From contig NZ_AUCU01000018.1 of assembly GCF_000429925.1 (NCBI RefSeq), forward strand, positions 1 to 64,000: DNA of 64,000 nt, written 5' to 3'. Positions 25,752 through 35,399 of the stretch are shown here, in pieces (positions within the stretch are counted from its first letter, which is position 1; every line of letters begins with the position of its first letter). The position numbers and the translations under genes are program-made. Origin of the DNA: Desulfatirhabdium butyrativorans DSM 18734 (GTDB lineage: Bacteria > Desulfobacterota > Desulfobacteria > Desulfobacterales > Desulfatirhabdiaceae). The notes beneath the pieces are model-generated. The model had not been told where the DNA came from, did no database searches, and was given only the letters and a program-made list of their open reading frames with translations.

Positions 25752-26267
25752 TCATTTCTCCTTTGACTTGGAAAGGGTTCGGTAAAAATCGGAGGCGATC
25801 CGCCGATGAATGGCTTCACGCTTGTCCTCATCGTTGGCCAGCAAGAAACGGGCGGCTTCCGTCCAGTTGAATCCTTCACCCTTTGCGGAAAGGAAGCGTA
25901 CCATGCTGGTAAAGAGTTTGATGCGCACATCGTCATCGGATGCCAGAATCTGCTCGAGGCGTGCTTCGGAATATCCCGCCTCGGCAAGGACCTGACCCAA
26001 GGGCCTGCCTGGCTGATGGGCTTCCTTTCCCATCGTGGCGAGCCCGAAAGCGATGGTTGCCCAAACGGTGATGTTGTTCGGAAGTTCTTCTTCCATGTGC
26101 TTCAGCCACAACCGATAAAAGGCGAGCGGGATTACGCCGCCTGGGCTGTATCGCTTGAGCGCTGCACGATCTCCTGTCGGATAATGTTCTGCGCCGATCA
26201 TCCGGGAAAGCCGTGCAATTTGAGCGTGCAGGCTTTCCTGTTCCTGTGGCTGGGTTTGTTCGTTCAT
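25752..26267 (-). CDS. cse2: Cascade small subunit Cse2 (Cas11e)
   Basis: A 171-residue helical protein that stabilises the crRNA-target duplex and the displaced strand in Cascade. GDRAALKRYSPGGVIPLAFY is the recognisable Cse2 motif (D-RA-LRR), followed by helix-rich sequence with SARFL-like FTSMVRFLSAKG. It overlaps cse1 by four bases. Confidence 0.9.
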   Translation of the reverse strand: MNEQTQPQEQESLHAQIARLSRMIGAEHYPTGDRAALKRYSPGGVIPLAFYRLWLKHMEEELPNNITVWATIAFGLATMGKEAHQPGRPLGQVLAEAGYSEARLEQILASDDDVRIKLFTSMVRFLSAKGEGFNWTEAARFLLANDEDKREAIHRRIASDFYRTLSKSKEK

Positions 26268-27817
26268 GCGACCTCCTTCATGATCAATCCGCGTTTATGC
26301 AGCAATCCCCAAAATGCTCCATCGGAACGGACTTTCGCCCGGTATCGGCGTGTCTGAGGCAATGGGAGCAACTGGGCGGCTTCCTGCAACCGTTGTTTGG
26401 AATGATGGATCAAATCGGCAATCCACTCTTTCCGCGCTTCTTCCTCGCCGATCTCGATGCTGTGCCAGAGCGTGGGAAAGAAGCGGTCCTGCCACGATGT
26501 TCGAAATCCCTGCAATTTTCCGTTGACCCATGCCTTGACGGCATCACGGTTGAAATCGGGATTGTCCGGCCCGCCTTCGGTCAGTACAGTCATCGCCATA
26601 CGCAGGGCACTTTCGACGTCACGCACATCGTTGAGAAGTTGTTGCGCCAATTCCGACAGCCGGTCTTTTTGGACCTTGTTCAGAAGCCGCAGTTGAACCT
26701 TGGGCGGCACGGGCAGGAGGAAGCGATGGAAACCTTCTGTCGTACCCTGGCCGCGCACCAGTGTGCTTGCCACGAACCACAGGGCGGAAGGCGCCTTGCG
26801 TGGTTTCTGTAGAGACGTCAGCTCATAGCCCTTCTCGAAAAGCAAATTGCACACAAGTTCCGGGGTCCAGCCGGTGCCGGAAACCGAAAGCGCCGCACGT
26901 CCTTTCTTGTTGGCGGTTTGGATCGGAATCCAGGCATCGCCCACATCGCCGTTTTCCAGGCTTTTGGGACCGATTTGCCGCGCTTTGCTGGTGGCACCCA
27001 AAGCGACCAACCCTTTTCCGCTTTTCACCAGCCGAATGGCACGGGGTGTCTCGATGAACAAAGGATCGAGTTCATCGAGGCGGTATTGATGTTCCGCGCG
27101 GTTCCAGGATGTCAGCCATGTCAACACCTTCCCGTTCGGCTTGAAACCAAAGTTGGAACGAAGAAGCTCGTTCCGGATGTTCAAAACGATGGCGGTCTCT
27201 TCCCGAAATCGCTGTGCAGGATGGAGGGATTGTACCAGGCTCAGGATGGGGCGGTTGGCAAAGCCCCCGTTCATGCGTACAATTCCATAGTTTCCGGCTC
27301 CAAGGAAGCCGCTGGTCGTTTGATAGGAAACCAGCGCATACATCCAGGCTTCCAGCTCATCATTCGGAAAGCGGGCGAGCTTCAGGTCGTGGTCTTTGGC
27401 CGTCACCAGAACGTCGAGCTCATCCGGAGTGGCCGCCTTCGGTTCTTTGGGTTTGAAGGATGTCGTAAGCTCGGATTTGCTGGTGAGCGGGTGCTGGAAA
27501 AATGCCGGTTGGGTTACATCTTCTCCTACCAGAAGCCAGGCGTTGCTGTTGCCTCCGGCCAATTCCAGCAGCCCTTCCTGCCAGAACAGGGGATCGGCGG
27601 GCAAGGCATCCGGTTGGGCATTCGGGTGGCGGGCCAAGATGCTCGCCGCCAGTTGCACCGTGAACACATGCCATACATCGGCCTGATGAGGCCGCTGACC
27701 GGTGTAAGCATCCACTTTTCCGTCAGAGAGCATCGCCAGCAGCATGGGCAAATTGACCTTTTTCCTGCCGTCCTTTGTTTCGATGCCGATGATGGGATCA
27801 GTCAACAGATTCGTCAT
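26264..27817 (-). CDS. cse1: Cascade large subunit Cse1 (Cas8e)
   Basis: A 517-residue Cas8e that recognises the PAM and recruits Cas3. The start at 27817, MTNLLTDPIIGIETKDGR, is the family N-terminus. WHVFTVQLAASILAR and WQEGLLELAGGNSNAWL-like text follow (LFWQEGLLELAGGNSNAW), then GAGNYGIVRMNGGFANRP, which is the L1/PAM-sensing region. The C-terminal four-helix bundle is present. It begins 20 bases inside the end of cas3, so expression is coupled to that broken gene. Confidence 0.92.
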   Translation of the reverse strand: MTNLLTDPIIGIETKDGRKKVNLPMLLAMLSDGKVDAYTGQRPHQADVWHVFTVQLAASILARHPNAQPDALPADPLFWQEGLLELAGGNSNAWLLVGEDVTQPAFFQHPLTSKSELTTSFKPKEPKAATPDELDVLVTAKDHDLKLARFPNDELEAWMYALVSYQTTSGFLGAGNYGIVRMNGGFANRPILSLVQSLHPAQRFREETAIVLNIRNELLRSNFGFKPNGKVLTWLTSWNRAEHQYRLDELDPLFIETPRAIRLVKSGKGLVALGATSKARQIGPKSLENGDVGDAWIPIQTANKKGRAALSVSGTGWTPELVCNLLFEKGYELTSLQKPRKAPSALWFVASTLVRGQGTTEGFHRFLLPVPPKVQLRLLNKVQKDRLSELAQQLLNDVRDVESALRMAMTVLTEGGPDNPDFNRDAVKAWVNGKLQGFRTSWQDRFFPTLWHSIEIGEEEARKEWIADLIHHSKQRLQEAAQLLPLPQTRRYRAKVRSDGAFWGLLHKRGLIMKEVA

Positions 27818-30391
27818 GCATTCTCTCCAATCCAAAGCGGGTGTACTGGAACCGTCGGCCGGCCACTTCAAAGGTGAAACCGGCCCCATCCGAAAGGGCT
27901 GCCGGGGTTACCGGGTCTGTCTTCGCAAAACGTGCGGGAAGCCACCAGTATGGCAGCAGAATTTCTTCGATCGTTTGCCCGAATGGGCTTTTCATGGGTG
28001 TGGAAAACCGAACCGATATGTCGCTTTCTCCAAGTCGGGTAAACACGTTGCTTCCGTCATCGGGATAATGGAATTCGCCGAAGGGCTCGTTCGGCATGAC
28101 GGCAGTCTGCGCCTGTCGCAAATCCGCCAGGCGCCCCCCCCAAAGCCAGTCCCGATGCTGCCGCCATAGCGCTTCCGGCAACTTTTCCAGCGCTTCATCA
28201 TGGGTGCATTCTTCGACAAGATAACGGTTTTGTTCGGGGATACGCAGCTCCTTCATTTCGGAAAGTACATCGATTGTCCGTTGCAGCATGCGCCCGTCAT
28301 CGTAAACCGACCCAATTCCTGCAGGGCCTTTCAGTCTTCCTTCATGATTCAAATAGACATGCAGGGGCTGATCCGGTATGCGGATCGACACCAACGCCTG
28401 CTCATACCCTGGAGGACGGATGCGCTTGTGGCGATGGAGTCGTCCGATGCGCTGAAGCAGGACATCGATCGGTGCCGGATCGGTGATCAGATAATCGGCA
28501 TCGATGTCGAGACTTTGCTCCAGGGTTTGGGTGCCGATCAAGAGAACCGGCCCTTGCGGGGTGCCTTTCCCGAAGCGTTGGCTCACCGCCCGATCGAGGA
28601 TTTCCCGGTCGCAGCGGGCAAACCGCCCATGGTGGGGGCACGCCATGTGCTGCCCCAAATGAAACAGCCATGCGGGGTCGAAACCAGCGGATTCAACCGT
28701 TTTCAACAAAGCCTGTGCACGATCGACGGTGTTGCAGGTCACCAGTACCCGTCCTCCCGCCAGCAGGGCTTCGCGGAGATGGGGGAGCAGCGTTTCGTCT
28801 TGGAGAGATTCGATCCAATGGAGCCGGACGCTCTTGCTGGGGCTTGTGGAAGCGACAGGAACCTCTTTTCCGTGAATGGTGATCGAAGGGTAGGGGCGCT
28901 CGATGGCTTCGGGCAGGGATAACGTCGGCAAATCAAGGTATGTTGCGCGGGCAGACTCGCCCAGAGTCGCCGAAAGCAACATGGCGAAACCGCCCCTCGC
29001 CACATGACCTTTCAGCAAGACATCCAGAATGCCGGACATGTATGTGTCCGATGCATGGACTTCATCCACCACCAGCAGGAGCCGATCCAGACAAACGGAG
29101 CGCAGCAGGGAATGTTTGACTTTCAGGGCGGAAAGCAGGGCCTGATCGATGGTGCCGACGGCAATGGGTGCAGCCAGAAACCGCTTGGGCCTTTCGGCCG
29201 CCCACAACTTTTCCGAAAGGGCCGAGTATCGATCGTCTTCCCACAGAAGATCTTCGGGATGTTGCAAGGCGGCGGGCACGCCGTCTGCCTGCACATATCC
29301 CGGAACGGCAAGCAAAACCGGAGAGGGCCGGTCGAGGCGATCCGGAAACACGGTCTCGACGGTTTTCAACACCCGGCCGTAGAGCTCCCGGGCGGCCACC
29401 CTCGTGGGAAGGGCAAAATACAAACCGTCTACGTGGTTGCCCGCATAGAGCCTCCAGAACCACCGCAAGGCAGCCTCGGTCTTTCCGGAACCCGTGTCGG
29501 ATTCCACCAGCACGAGTTGGGTGTTTGGATCGAGCGGCAGCTCCTCGATGGCTTGTTGCAGGGGACTCGGCGTGAATCCACCTTCGAAGCATTTTTCGAA
29601 CGGTGGAAGGGACAAGAGCCTTTTCGGCAACAGCCCAATCGTCTTCAGGGCATGGGCCGCGCCGGACTCCGCCAGGGTACGTCGATCCGATTCGATACCC
29701 AACGGGAAAAAACGGGTATCTGAACCGATCCAGTCCGAAAGCATCAGCATGCCTGCAAATCGCTGCTGGAGGGCTGGCGTAGCACGAATCGGCCGTTCCG
29801 TGGGGAGGAAGGCCATTGGAAATTCGCGGCGCACCGCCTCGACAAGCTGCGTAATCCCTTCCATGGGGTCGATTCCGTTGCCGGGTTGCCACCACCGCTT
29901 CAGATTTCCGGCTTTGCGGATATCGTCTACCCGAACCGGTTTGCCGTGGTGAGAAATGGCGGCAAGCAACATCTGGCAGAGGGCTTCTTCCGGTGGATCG
30001 AACCAGTTTACCATCTCCTGAATCAGGGCTATCCAGGAGGCAGACCACTTCTCCTGGATGGATTCATCGAAAAGGAATGCTGCGGCTTCCAGGACGTGCC
30101 CTGCCGTATTACGAGCTTTGGGATCTTGTTTGGCCTGAAACCCTCAATTGGGTTTTCCAGGTCGTGGAGCATCGAGACAACGGAGAGACGATCCAATTCC
30201 CTATCGGAGAAAACCTGGGAGGCCGATGTTTCAAGCCGCTGCCGAAAGGTTGGTAGGGCGGCCAACCGGCGAAAGACAACAGCGACATCCAGGCTGTGGG
30301 CGGAAAGGGAAAGGCAGGATGCCTCAGAATCGGAGGAATCCGAAGGGTTGCGTAGCTTGGCCCAGAATCGAGGTGTTTGAGCATTGCCCAC
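27798..30391 (-). pseudogene. cas3: Cas3 helicase-nuclease, split by a frameshift in the HD domain
   Basis: Two frames together make a normal Cas3 of about 865 residues. The 5' part begins at GTG 30391 (GNAQTPRFWAKLRN) after a GAGG and reads LSAHSLDVAVVFRRL and LSVVSMLHDLENPIEGF. Near 30141-30160 homology moves to the next frame, reading FQAKQDPKARNTAGHVLEAA, then the long frame from 30014 with AAISHHGKPV and MLSDWIGSD. All HD metal ligands are thus present, but in two frames. The helicase has ESDTGSGKTEAAL, LVVDEVHAS, LLSATLGE and LLQRIGRLHRHKR. HDL-EN stands where HDLGK is expected, which places the indel. Without readthrough there is no nuclease, so interference would fail. Confidence 0.85.
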
Positions 30392-30877
30392 GATACAACC
30401 TCATTGCTTGGGTTGGATGCAGGATGCAACGGATGGATCAATCGCGCGGAAAACCGGCTGCAGGCATATGTTTCGTCATGGAGACCCCGATGTCAGAGGT
30501 CTGCTGACAACGTTGTCATTCACTACATTCAATCATCGGCCATGTCAAGATTCGGATTCAGGGATTTGGACCCTGTAAAATTCAATGGGCCTCCTCTTTC
30601 GAGAAGGCCCATTGAATCGGATAATCCCGCACCGCTTTTCAATCTATTCCAAAAAAAATTTGACGGTTGCTGGCTCCGAGCATTATCCAAACGGGTTTTT
30701 CGTTCAGGTACTACCTATCCCGGTTTTCCGGATAGTTCCGCATCGAGGTGAACCAGAAAAAACGGCCATCATCATCGATCCGGCCATCATCAGACCGCAG
30801 GGTCAGATCCGATACTGCAGGGGCGACCGGCCGCTCGCCAATGCAGATGGCCGGGATCGGGATCAAAGCCGAAACAT
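30392..30877. other. Intergenic region between the cas operon and the phosphorelay operon
   Basis: No gene is supported. It contains the cas promoter region on the minus strand and the strong inverted repeat at 30581-30616. Small open frames here have no recognisable motifs. Confidence 0.5.
30581..30616 (-). terminator. Perfect 12-bp hairpin, probable terminator of the phosphorelay operon
   Basis: TTCAATGGGCCT and AGGCCCATTGAA are exact inverted copies around a 12-base loop. On the minus strand the stem runs into ATTTTAC, a weak U-tract. It lies about 260 bases beyond the last receiver gene and before the cas operon, so it may separate the two transcripts. Confidence 0.45.
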
Positions 30878-31306
30878 CTACCACCCTTTCTGGGTGATGA
30901 TGTTCCGGATTTTTTCTTCGGTTTTTTTCTCCACCAGGACCATTTTCTTGGCGTGCGCCTTCTTGATCTTTTCGGTCAGCACCTTCAAATCCGCCGGTTT
31001 TTCCACCAGGTCCATGGCCCCGAGCCGCATGGCCTCCACCCCTTTCTGAACGGTGGCATGCCCGGTCAGCAGGATGACCTGGATGTCGGGATTCTTGCTC
31101 TTGAGGGCCTTGAGCGCCTCCAGTCCGTTCATCTCGGGCATCTGCAAATCGAGGATGACGGCGTCATAGCCTTCCTTCTCGACCAGCGCGAGCGCATCCT
31201 TGGCCGAGGCGGCCGTCGTGACATCGATTTCCCGGGCCTTCATCCGCTCGGCCATGATCTCCAGAAAATCGGTCTCATCATCCACCAGCAACACTTTGTC
31301 TGACAT
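30878..31306 (-). CDS. Single-domain response regulator (output of a phosphorelay)
   Basis: A 142-residue receiver with no DNA-binding domain. KVLLVDDETDFLEIMAERM carries the acidic pair. AVILDLQMPEMNGLEAL carries the phospho-acceptor Asp, LLTGHAT the switch Thr/Ser, and VEKPADLKVL the conserved Lys. A lysine-rich helical tail of about 20 residues follows (KKAHAKKMVLVEKKTEEKI). ATG 31306 has GAGGAGG and opens at the receiver, while the longer frame has no domain. Last gene of the minus-strand signalling operon. It presumably acts by protein contact. Confidence 0.88.
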   Translation of the reverse strand: MSDKVLLVDDETDFLEIMAERMKAREIDVTTAASAKDALALVEKEGYDAVILDLQMPEMNGLEALKALKSKNPDIQVILLTGHATVQKGVEAMRLGAMDLVEKPADLKVLTEKIKKAHAKKMVLVEKKTEEKIRNIITQKGW

Positions 31307-31343
31307 GGTATCCTCCTCGTTGTCGTCGCAAACCGTCTCCGGC

Positions 31344-32027
31344 TCACGCACCACAAATGGTTTTGGGTATCCGTATTTCGATATTTCCGGTTTCATCATT
31401 GACACGAACTTCCGCGCCCAGCATCGGTATCAGCATCGCGGCTTGCTGAATGGCGTTTTTGTGGATGTCAGGCAAAGCTTGCGCCTGTCCGCCGTGCAAC
31501 CATACCGTTGCATGGTGGCCTTCCGCCGTGACCCCCATCTGAATGGCAGAGCCGGACGGGATCGCTTCGATCAGCGCTTTCAGACAGATCCACAGCAGAT
31601 TCAACAGGAAAAAAGGTCTTGTCTGCGCCGAAAATGGCGCCGTTTCCGGAACGACATTCAGGACGACGCCGGCCATGGTCGCCTTGCGCTCCGTCAGCCC
31701 CGCGACGAAGCGCAGGATGTCCGGGACATCGACCGTGTTGACCGGGGCATCGATGCTGTGGGCGAAGCGGTTCATGTTGCGGATGATGCCATCGGCGCGT
31801 TGCACCTGGCGTGCGATGTTGGCGGAGACCTTCTGGAGCCGCTGCGGATCGACGGGTCTTCCCCGCTCTGCAAGGGCGGACAAATCCTCCAGCAGCCCCG
31901 CGTGCTCGTTGATGATGGCAAGGGCGTTTTTCAGTTCGTGGGAAATCGACGCCGATACAGCCCCGAAAAAATGAAGACCGCATTCGCCCGGATCATGGAA
32001 CAGGGGTGATGATGCATCAGATGTCAT
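31344..32027 (-). CDS. Histidine-kinase-like protein with a degenerate ATP domain (phosphotransfer candidate)
   Basis: A 227-residue soluble protein. VSASISHELKNALAIINEHA is a clear H-box with the phospho-accepting His at about residue 30, followed by the second dimerisation helix. The C-terminal half keeps the general HATPase layout (LLNLLWICLKALIEAIPSG) but lacks the N-box Asn and any D-x-G-x-G. It is therefore unlikely to bind ATP. It resembles the ChpT design, a dimeric His phosphotransferase derived from a kinase. It sits between two receiver genes, as expected for a phosphorelay. Confidence 0.7.
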   Translation of the reverse strand: MTSDASSPLFHDPGECGLHFFGAVSASISHELKNALAIINEHAGLLEDLSALAERGRPVDPQRLQKVSANIARQVQRADGIIRNMNRFAHSIDAPVNTVDVPDILRFVAGLTERKATMAGVVLNVVPETAPFSAQTRPFFLLNLLWICLKALIEAIPSGSAIQMGVTAEGHHATVWLHGGQAQALPDIHKNAIQQAAMLIPMLGAEVRVNDETGNIEIRIPKTICGA

Positions 32028-32033
32028 CGGGAA

Positions 32034-32405
32034 TCACGCTTTCGTTTCGGGCCCGACCAGCGCAAACAGATGATCGAGCAATTCTTCGATCTTGACCGGT
32101 TTGACCAGGTAATTGCCTTCACCCGCTTCCCGGCTTCCGGCATCGTAATCTTCCCGGGAGCCGTGACCCGTCATGAACAGGAATTTCATGCCCGGCCGGA
32201 TGGCCTGCAGTTTTCGCTTGAGCTCAATACCGCCGATTTTGGGAAGCTTGACATCGAGAACCGCCACATCGAATTCCCGCGCCTTGACCAGCAGGATGGC
32301 ATCTTCCGCGCGGGTCACCCAGGATGCCTCAATCCCCCTGAGCTGCAGACGCTCCGCAAGGGTCGAAACCAGTTGATCTTCGTCATCCACCAACAGGACG
32401 TTCAT
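32034..32405 (-). CDS. Single-domain response regulator
   Basis: A 123-residue receiver. MNVLLVDDEDQLVSTLAERL carries the acidic pocket, FDVAVLDVKLPKIGGIEL the phospho-Asp, FLFMTGHGS the switch residue and YLVKPVKIEELL the Lys. ATG 32405 lies inside the end of the kinase gene (23-base overlap), so it is translationally coupled to that kinase, its likely partner. Confidence 0.88.
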   Translation of the reverse strand: MNVLLVDDEDQLVSTLAERLQLRGIEASWVTRAEDAILLVKAREFDVAVLDVKLPKIGGIELKRKLQAIRPGMKFLFMTGHGSREDYDAGSREAGEGNYLVKPVKIEELLDHLFALVGPETKA

Positions 32406-34146
32406 GATGTCCTCCGGATTGTTGTCGATATTCGAGGGGCAATACAACGGTAAACGTCGTTCCTTTGCCGACTTCGCTTTCCACCGAAATTCTCCCCCCG
32501 ATTTCCTGCACCAGGCCGTAGGTCAGGGAAAGGCCGAGTCCTGTGCCGCCTTCCCGGCTTTTGGTCGTAAAAAATGGCTCGAAAATATGCTGCATGTCGA
32601 CTGCGGAAATGCCGCAGCCGTTGTCCTGAACCGTTACGGCGATGGATGGCTCGTCGGGCAACTGCCTGGCGCGAATGACCAGGCGCCCGCCTTCCTTCAT
32701 GGCGGCGAACGCGTTGTTGATGAGATTGAGGAAAATCTGCTGCAATTTGCCGCGATCGCTCACGAAATCGGGAATGTCCTCCGGTATGGCCACTTCGATG
32801 TCGATGGAACGGTATTCGGCTTCCTTGGTTTGAAATCCGAGCACATCGTCGATGATGCTGGCCAGATGCACTTTCTGGACGTTCACTTCGACATGCCGGG
32901 CGAAATTCAGCAGCCGTTTCGTGATGGCGCCGCAGCGTTCCACCGACTGGATGATGACATCGACCAGCCCCTTGAGCTTTTCATCCTTACCATACTCGGG
33001 CCGAAAGGTGAACAGGTCTTTCATCAACCCGGCCTTTTCGTTGATGATGGCCAGCGGATTGTTGATTTCGTGCGCCACCCCTGCAGCCAGCCGCCCGATG
33101 GAAGCCAGCTTGTTGGCGTATTCCACCTGGTGCAGGGTCATGACCCGTTTCTGATCGGCGATATAAAGGTAGTTGACCAGATAGGTCGAAACGCCGATGA
33201 CGACCAGGATAATCACCAGGATGCTTCCGACCAGAAAGGTCAGCAACCGGGAACGGATCAGCTGCCAGGGGCTCAGCAGTTCATTGCGCTGCTTGATGAC
33301 CATCAGCACGAAGGGGGTATCGGAAATGTAGGCATAGCCCAGAACGATTTCCCTTCCCTGATGGTCCCGGATTTCGGTAACCTGTGTCGAAGCCGATACC
33401 GGCGGGACCGCTATCGGAAGCTGATCGAGGACCTTGCCGTAAAAGCGGCTGGGGGTTTGCAGCACGCCTTCATGGTTGACGATGAAGGCGTCTCCCTGGC
33501 CGCTCACCTCGAGCTGGGCCAGAATATCGCTGAATCGCTCGATGTCGAGCGAGGCGCGCAGGATGAAAAACCCCCCCGATTCCCGATTGTGCCGGACGGC
33601 AATGACCATGTGGGGCGCATTTCGAAACCCCAAAAACACGTCGCTGACGTGGCTGCCTTTCTCCATCGTTTCCCTGAACCAGGGCTGGGCCGCATAGTTG
33701 ACGTTGGCGATGGCGAAAGGCCCGGCATGGTTGCGCTGATCGCCTGCGGCATCGAATACGCCGATATCCGACCAGAACCCCAGGCCTGTCTTGAGGTTTT
33801 CCAGGATGCGCTGCAGGCGATCCGGGTCGATCAGGTTTTCGTAGGTGTTGTCCAATCCAATGAAATTCAGCGCAAATTTCCGTTCATCCAGGAAAAACGT
33901 AATGCTCCGCCTCGTGTTGGACACGAGCCTTGCCGTGCGCAGCAGGATTTCCGATTCAACGGCTTTTCGGGAAACCTGATAATCGACGAGCGCCAGAAAG
34001 AGCAGCGGCACCAGAGCCACCGCAAGGGTGAGCATCACGGATTGCAGCCAAATGCTCCGGAAATTGAACATGGCCTTGAATGGCCCGGCTGCCACATCCT
34101 GGTAATCCCAAAATTTGGGCTTCAAGCTTTTGGAAAAGTCCTTCAT
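32383..34146 (-). CDS. Membrane sensor histidine kinase with periplasmic Cache-type domain
   Basis: A 587-residue kinase. A membrane helix at about residues 32-56 and another at about 305-335 flank a periplasmic sensor of about 240 residues. That sensor looks like a double Cache domain (GFWSDIGVFDAAG, then QPWFRETMEKGSHVSDVFLG). The kinase core has GRLAAGVAHEINNPLAIINE (H-box), LQQIFLNLINNAFAAMKEGG (N-box), VQDNGCGISAVD (G1), FFTTKSREGGTGLGLSLTYG (F/G2) and GKGTTFTVVLP (G3). All are intact, so it should autophosphorylate. Its ATG overlaps the stop of the upstream fusion gene. The ligand is unknown. Confidence 0.9.
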   Translation of the reverse strand: MKDFSKSLKPKFWDYQDVAAGPFKAMFNFRSIWLQSVMLTLAVALVPLLFLALVDYQVSRKAVESEILLRTARLVSNTRRSITFFLDERKFALNFIGLDNTYENLIDPDRLQRILENLKTGLGFWSDIGVFDAAGDQRNHAGPFAIANVNYAAQPWFRETMEKGSHVSDVFLGFRNAPHMVIAVRHNRESGGFFILRASLDIERFSDILAQLEVSGQGDAFIVNHEGVLQTPSRFYGKVLDQLPIAVPPVSASTQVTEIRDHQGREIVLGYAYISDTPFVLMVIKQRNELLSPWQLIRSRLLTFLVGSILVIILVVIGVSTYLVNYLYIADQKRVMTLHQVEYANKLASIGRLAAGVAHEINNPLAIINEKAGLMKDLFTFRPEYGKDEKLKGLVDVIIQSVERCGAITKRLLNFARHVEVNVQKVHLASIIDDVLGFQTKEAEYRSIDIEVAIPEDIPDFVSDRGKLQQIFLNLINNAFAAMKEGGRLVIRARQLPDEPSIAVTVQDNGCGISAVDMQHIFEPFFTTKSREGGTGLGLSLTYGLVQEIGGRISVESEVGKGTTFTVVLPLEYRQQSGGHHERPVGG

Positions 34147-35372
34147 CAGGGGCTCTTTCTGGATGAAGCGCGATGAATTTTTTCGTTGGCCCGTTTCAGG
34201 GTGTCACTGAGCACATCGATATCCACGGGTTTCTGCAGATAGGCAAAGGCGCCCAGATTCATGCAGGTTTCCTTGTCTGTCTCCGAACCATGCCCGGTCA
34301 GGATGATGACCTCGATGTTGGGCCTCGAGCTCTTGACCCGTTTGAGCACTTCGATGCCATCGATCCCCGGCATCTTCAGATCGAGGATCATGACCTCCGG
34401 TTCTTCTTCGCTGACCAGCTTGAGGGCGGACTCGCCATCGTATGCCACGGCGGATCCCATATCCCGCAGCAGCAGGCGCTCCGAGAGGGTCTGCACAAAT
34501 TCCCGCTCGTCATCCACCAGAAGTACTTTGGCAGGCGTCTGAAAATCGTATTTGCGGTAAATGTCGGCCTGATGGAAATTCGGGCCGATCCGGGTTTCCA
34601 CCGAGCGGACCCCTTCCATGGGAGACACGAGCGCCTTGAGCTCTTCCTCCAGCCGGGAGAGCATCAGCACATGCTTGTTGATGATCAGGGTTACCCCACC
34701 GTCGCGAACGTCCACATCCACATCATGCCCTTCGGATGCCAGCGCTACTTCGACACGGGCCTGCAGCAGGAAATCCGCCACAGCGGAGCGGGAGGTTTCG
34801 GTGGGCGTCAGGACGTCCTTGTGGATATTGCTGACGATCAACTCCACCGCCTGATCCACGGAAACCTTGCCCATCGGGATCAGAATATCGTAGAGCGCCG
34901 GCTCCCATGGATCGACTTCCTTTTTCAGCATCAGCGTCCAGGCCGAGCGATCTTCATCGGATTTTCGGATGTTTTTCTGGGCGTCCTTTTCGGAAACGTT
35001 TTCCCTGGCAGCCATCTGGATTCGAAAGGCCATGTCCGCGATCAGGCAGGCCCGAAGGACATGGGTGATGCGGGCGGAAATCAGTTGCCCGCAGCATCCG
35101 GCCAACACAATCTTCTCCTGATGAAGGGTCTCGGCCATGGCCAGTCGCAGATAGGCCATGGCTTTTTCCTTTTCGTGGGTGAATGCGTTGAAAATCGATG
35201 CCTTCGCCGAAAATGCCCGGAAAATGCGGTCTTCGGGCATGCCGGAGAGTTTTGCCGCATGGGCCGCCAGAACTTCGTCGCCGATGATCCTGAAGCCGGT
35301 GCGCTCCGCCACCTTCTGGATGACAGGGGCTTCGTTACAATACAGGCCATAGAAAATGGAAATTGCTGACAT
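34146..35372 (-). CDS. Cytidylate-kinase-like domain fused to a receiver domain
   Basis: A 408-residue three-part protein. Residues 1-195 match the cytidylate-kinase-2 layout (ISIFYGLYCNEAPVIQKVAE, FRIIGDEVL, KIVLAGCCGQLI, DRSAWTLMLKKEVDPWEPAL, YDILIPMGKVSVDQAVELI). But the P-loop G-S-G-G is replaced by Y-C-N-E, so kinase activity is doubtful. Residues 200-270 resemble a BON-like fold (VEVALASEGHDVDVDV, LEEELKALVSPMEGVRSVET). Residues 285-400 are a receiver (KVLLVDDEREF, VMILDLKMPGIDGIEVL, ILTGHGS, YLQKPVDIDVL). It lies between the SulP permease and the sensor kinase. The N-terminal part may be a ligand sensor whose signal modulates the receiver. Confidence 0.75.
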   Translation of the reverse strand: MSAISIFYGLYCNEAPVIQKVAERTGFRIIGDEVLAAHAAKLSGMPEDRIFRAFSAKASIFNAFTHEKEKAMAYLRLAMAETLHQEKIVLAGCCGQLISARITHVLRACLIADMAFRIQMAARENVSEKDAQKNIRKSDEDRSAWTLMLKKEVDPWEPALYDILIPMGKVSVDQAVELIVSNIHKDVLTPTETSRSAVADFLLQARVEVALASEGHDVDVDVRDGGVTLIINKHVLMLSRLEEELKALVSPMEGVRSVETRIGPNFHQADIYRKYDFQTPAKVLLVDDEREFVQTLSERLLLRDMGSAVAYDGESALKLVSEEEPEVMILDLKMPGIDGIEVLKRVKSSRPNIEVIILTGHGSETDKETCMNLGAFAYLQKPVDIDVLSDTLKRANEKIHRASSRKSP

Positions 35373-35399
35373 GTTGGGTATCCCCTTTTCGTTTGCTGT

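Noticed and set aside
30141-30160. Programmed frameshifting in cas3
   Set aside because: I see no slippery heptamer followed by a stable hairpin, and the peptide near the junction is itself abnormal (HDLEN for HDLGK), which fits an indel better.
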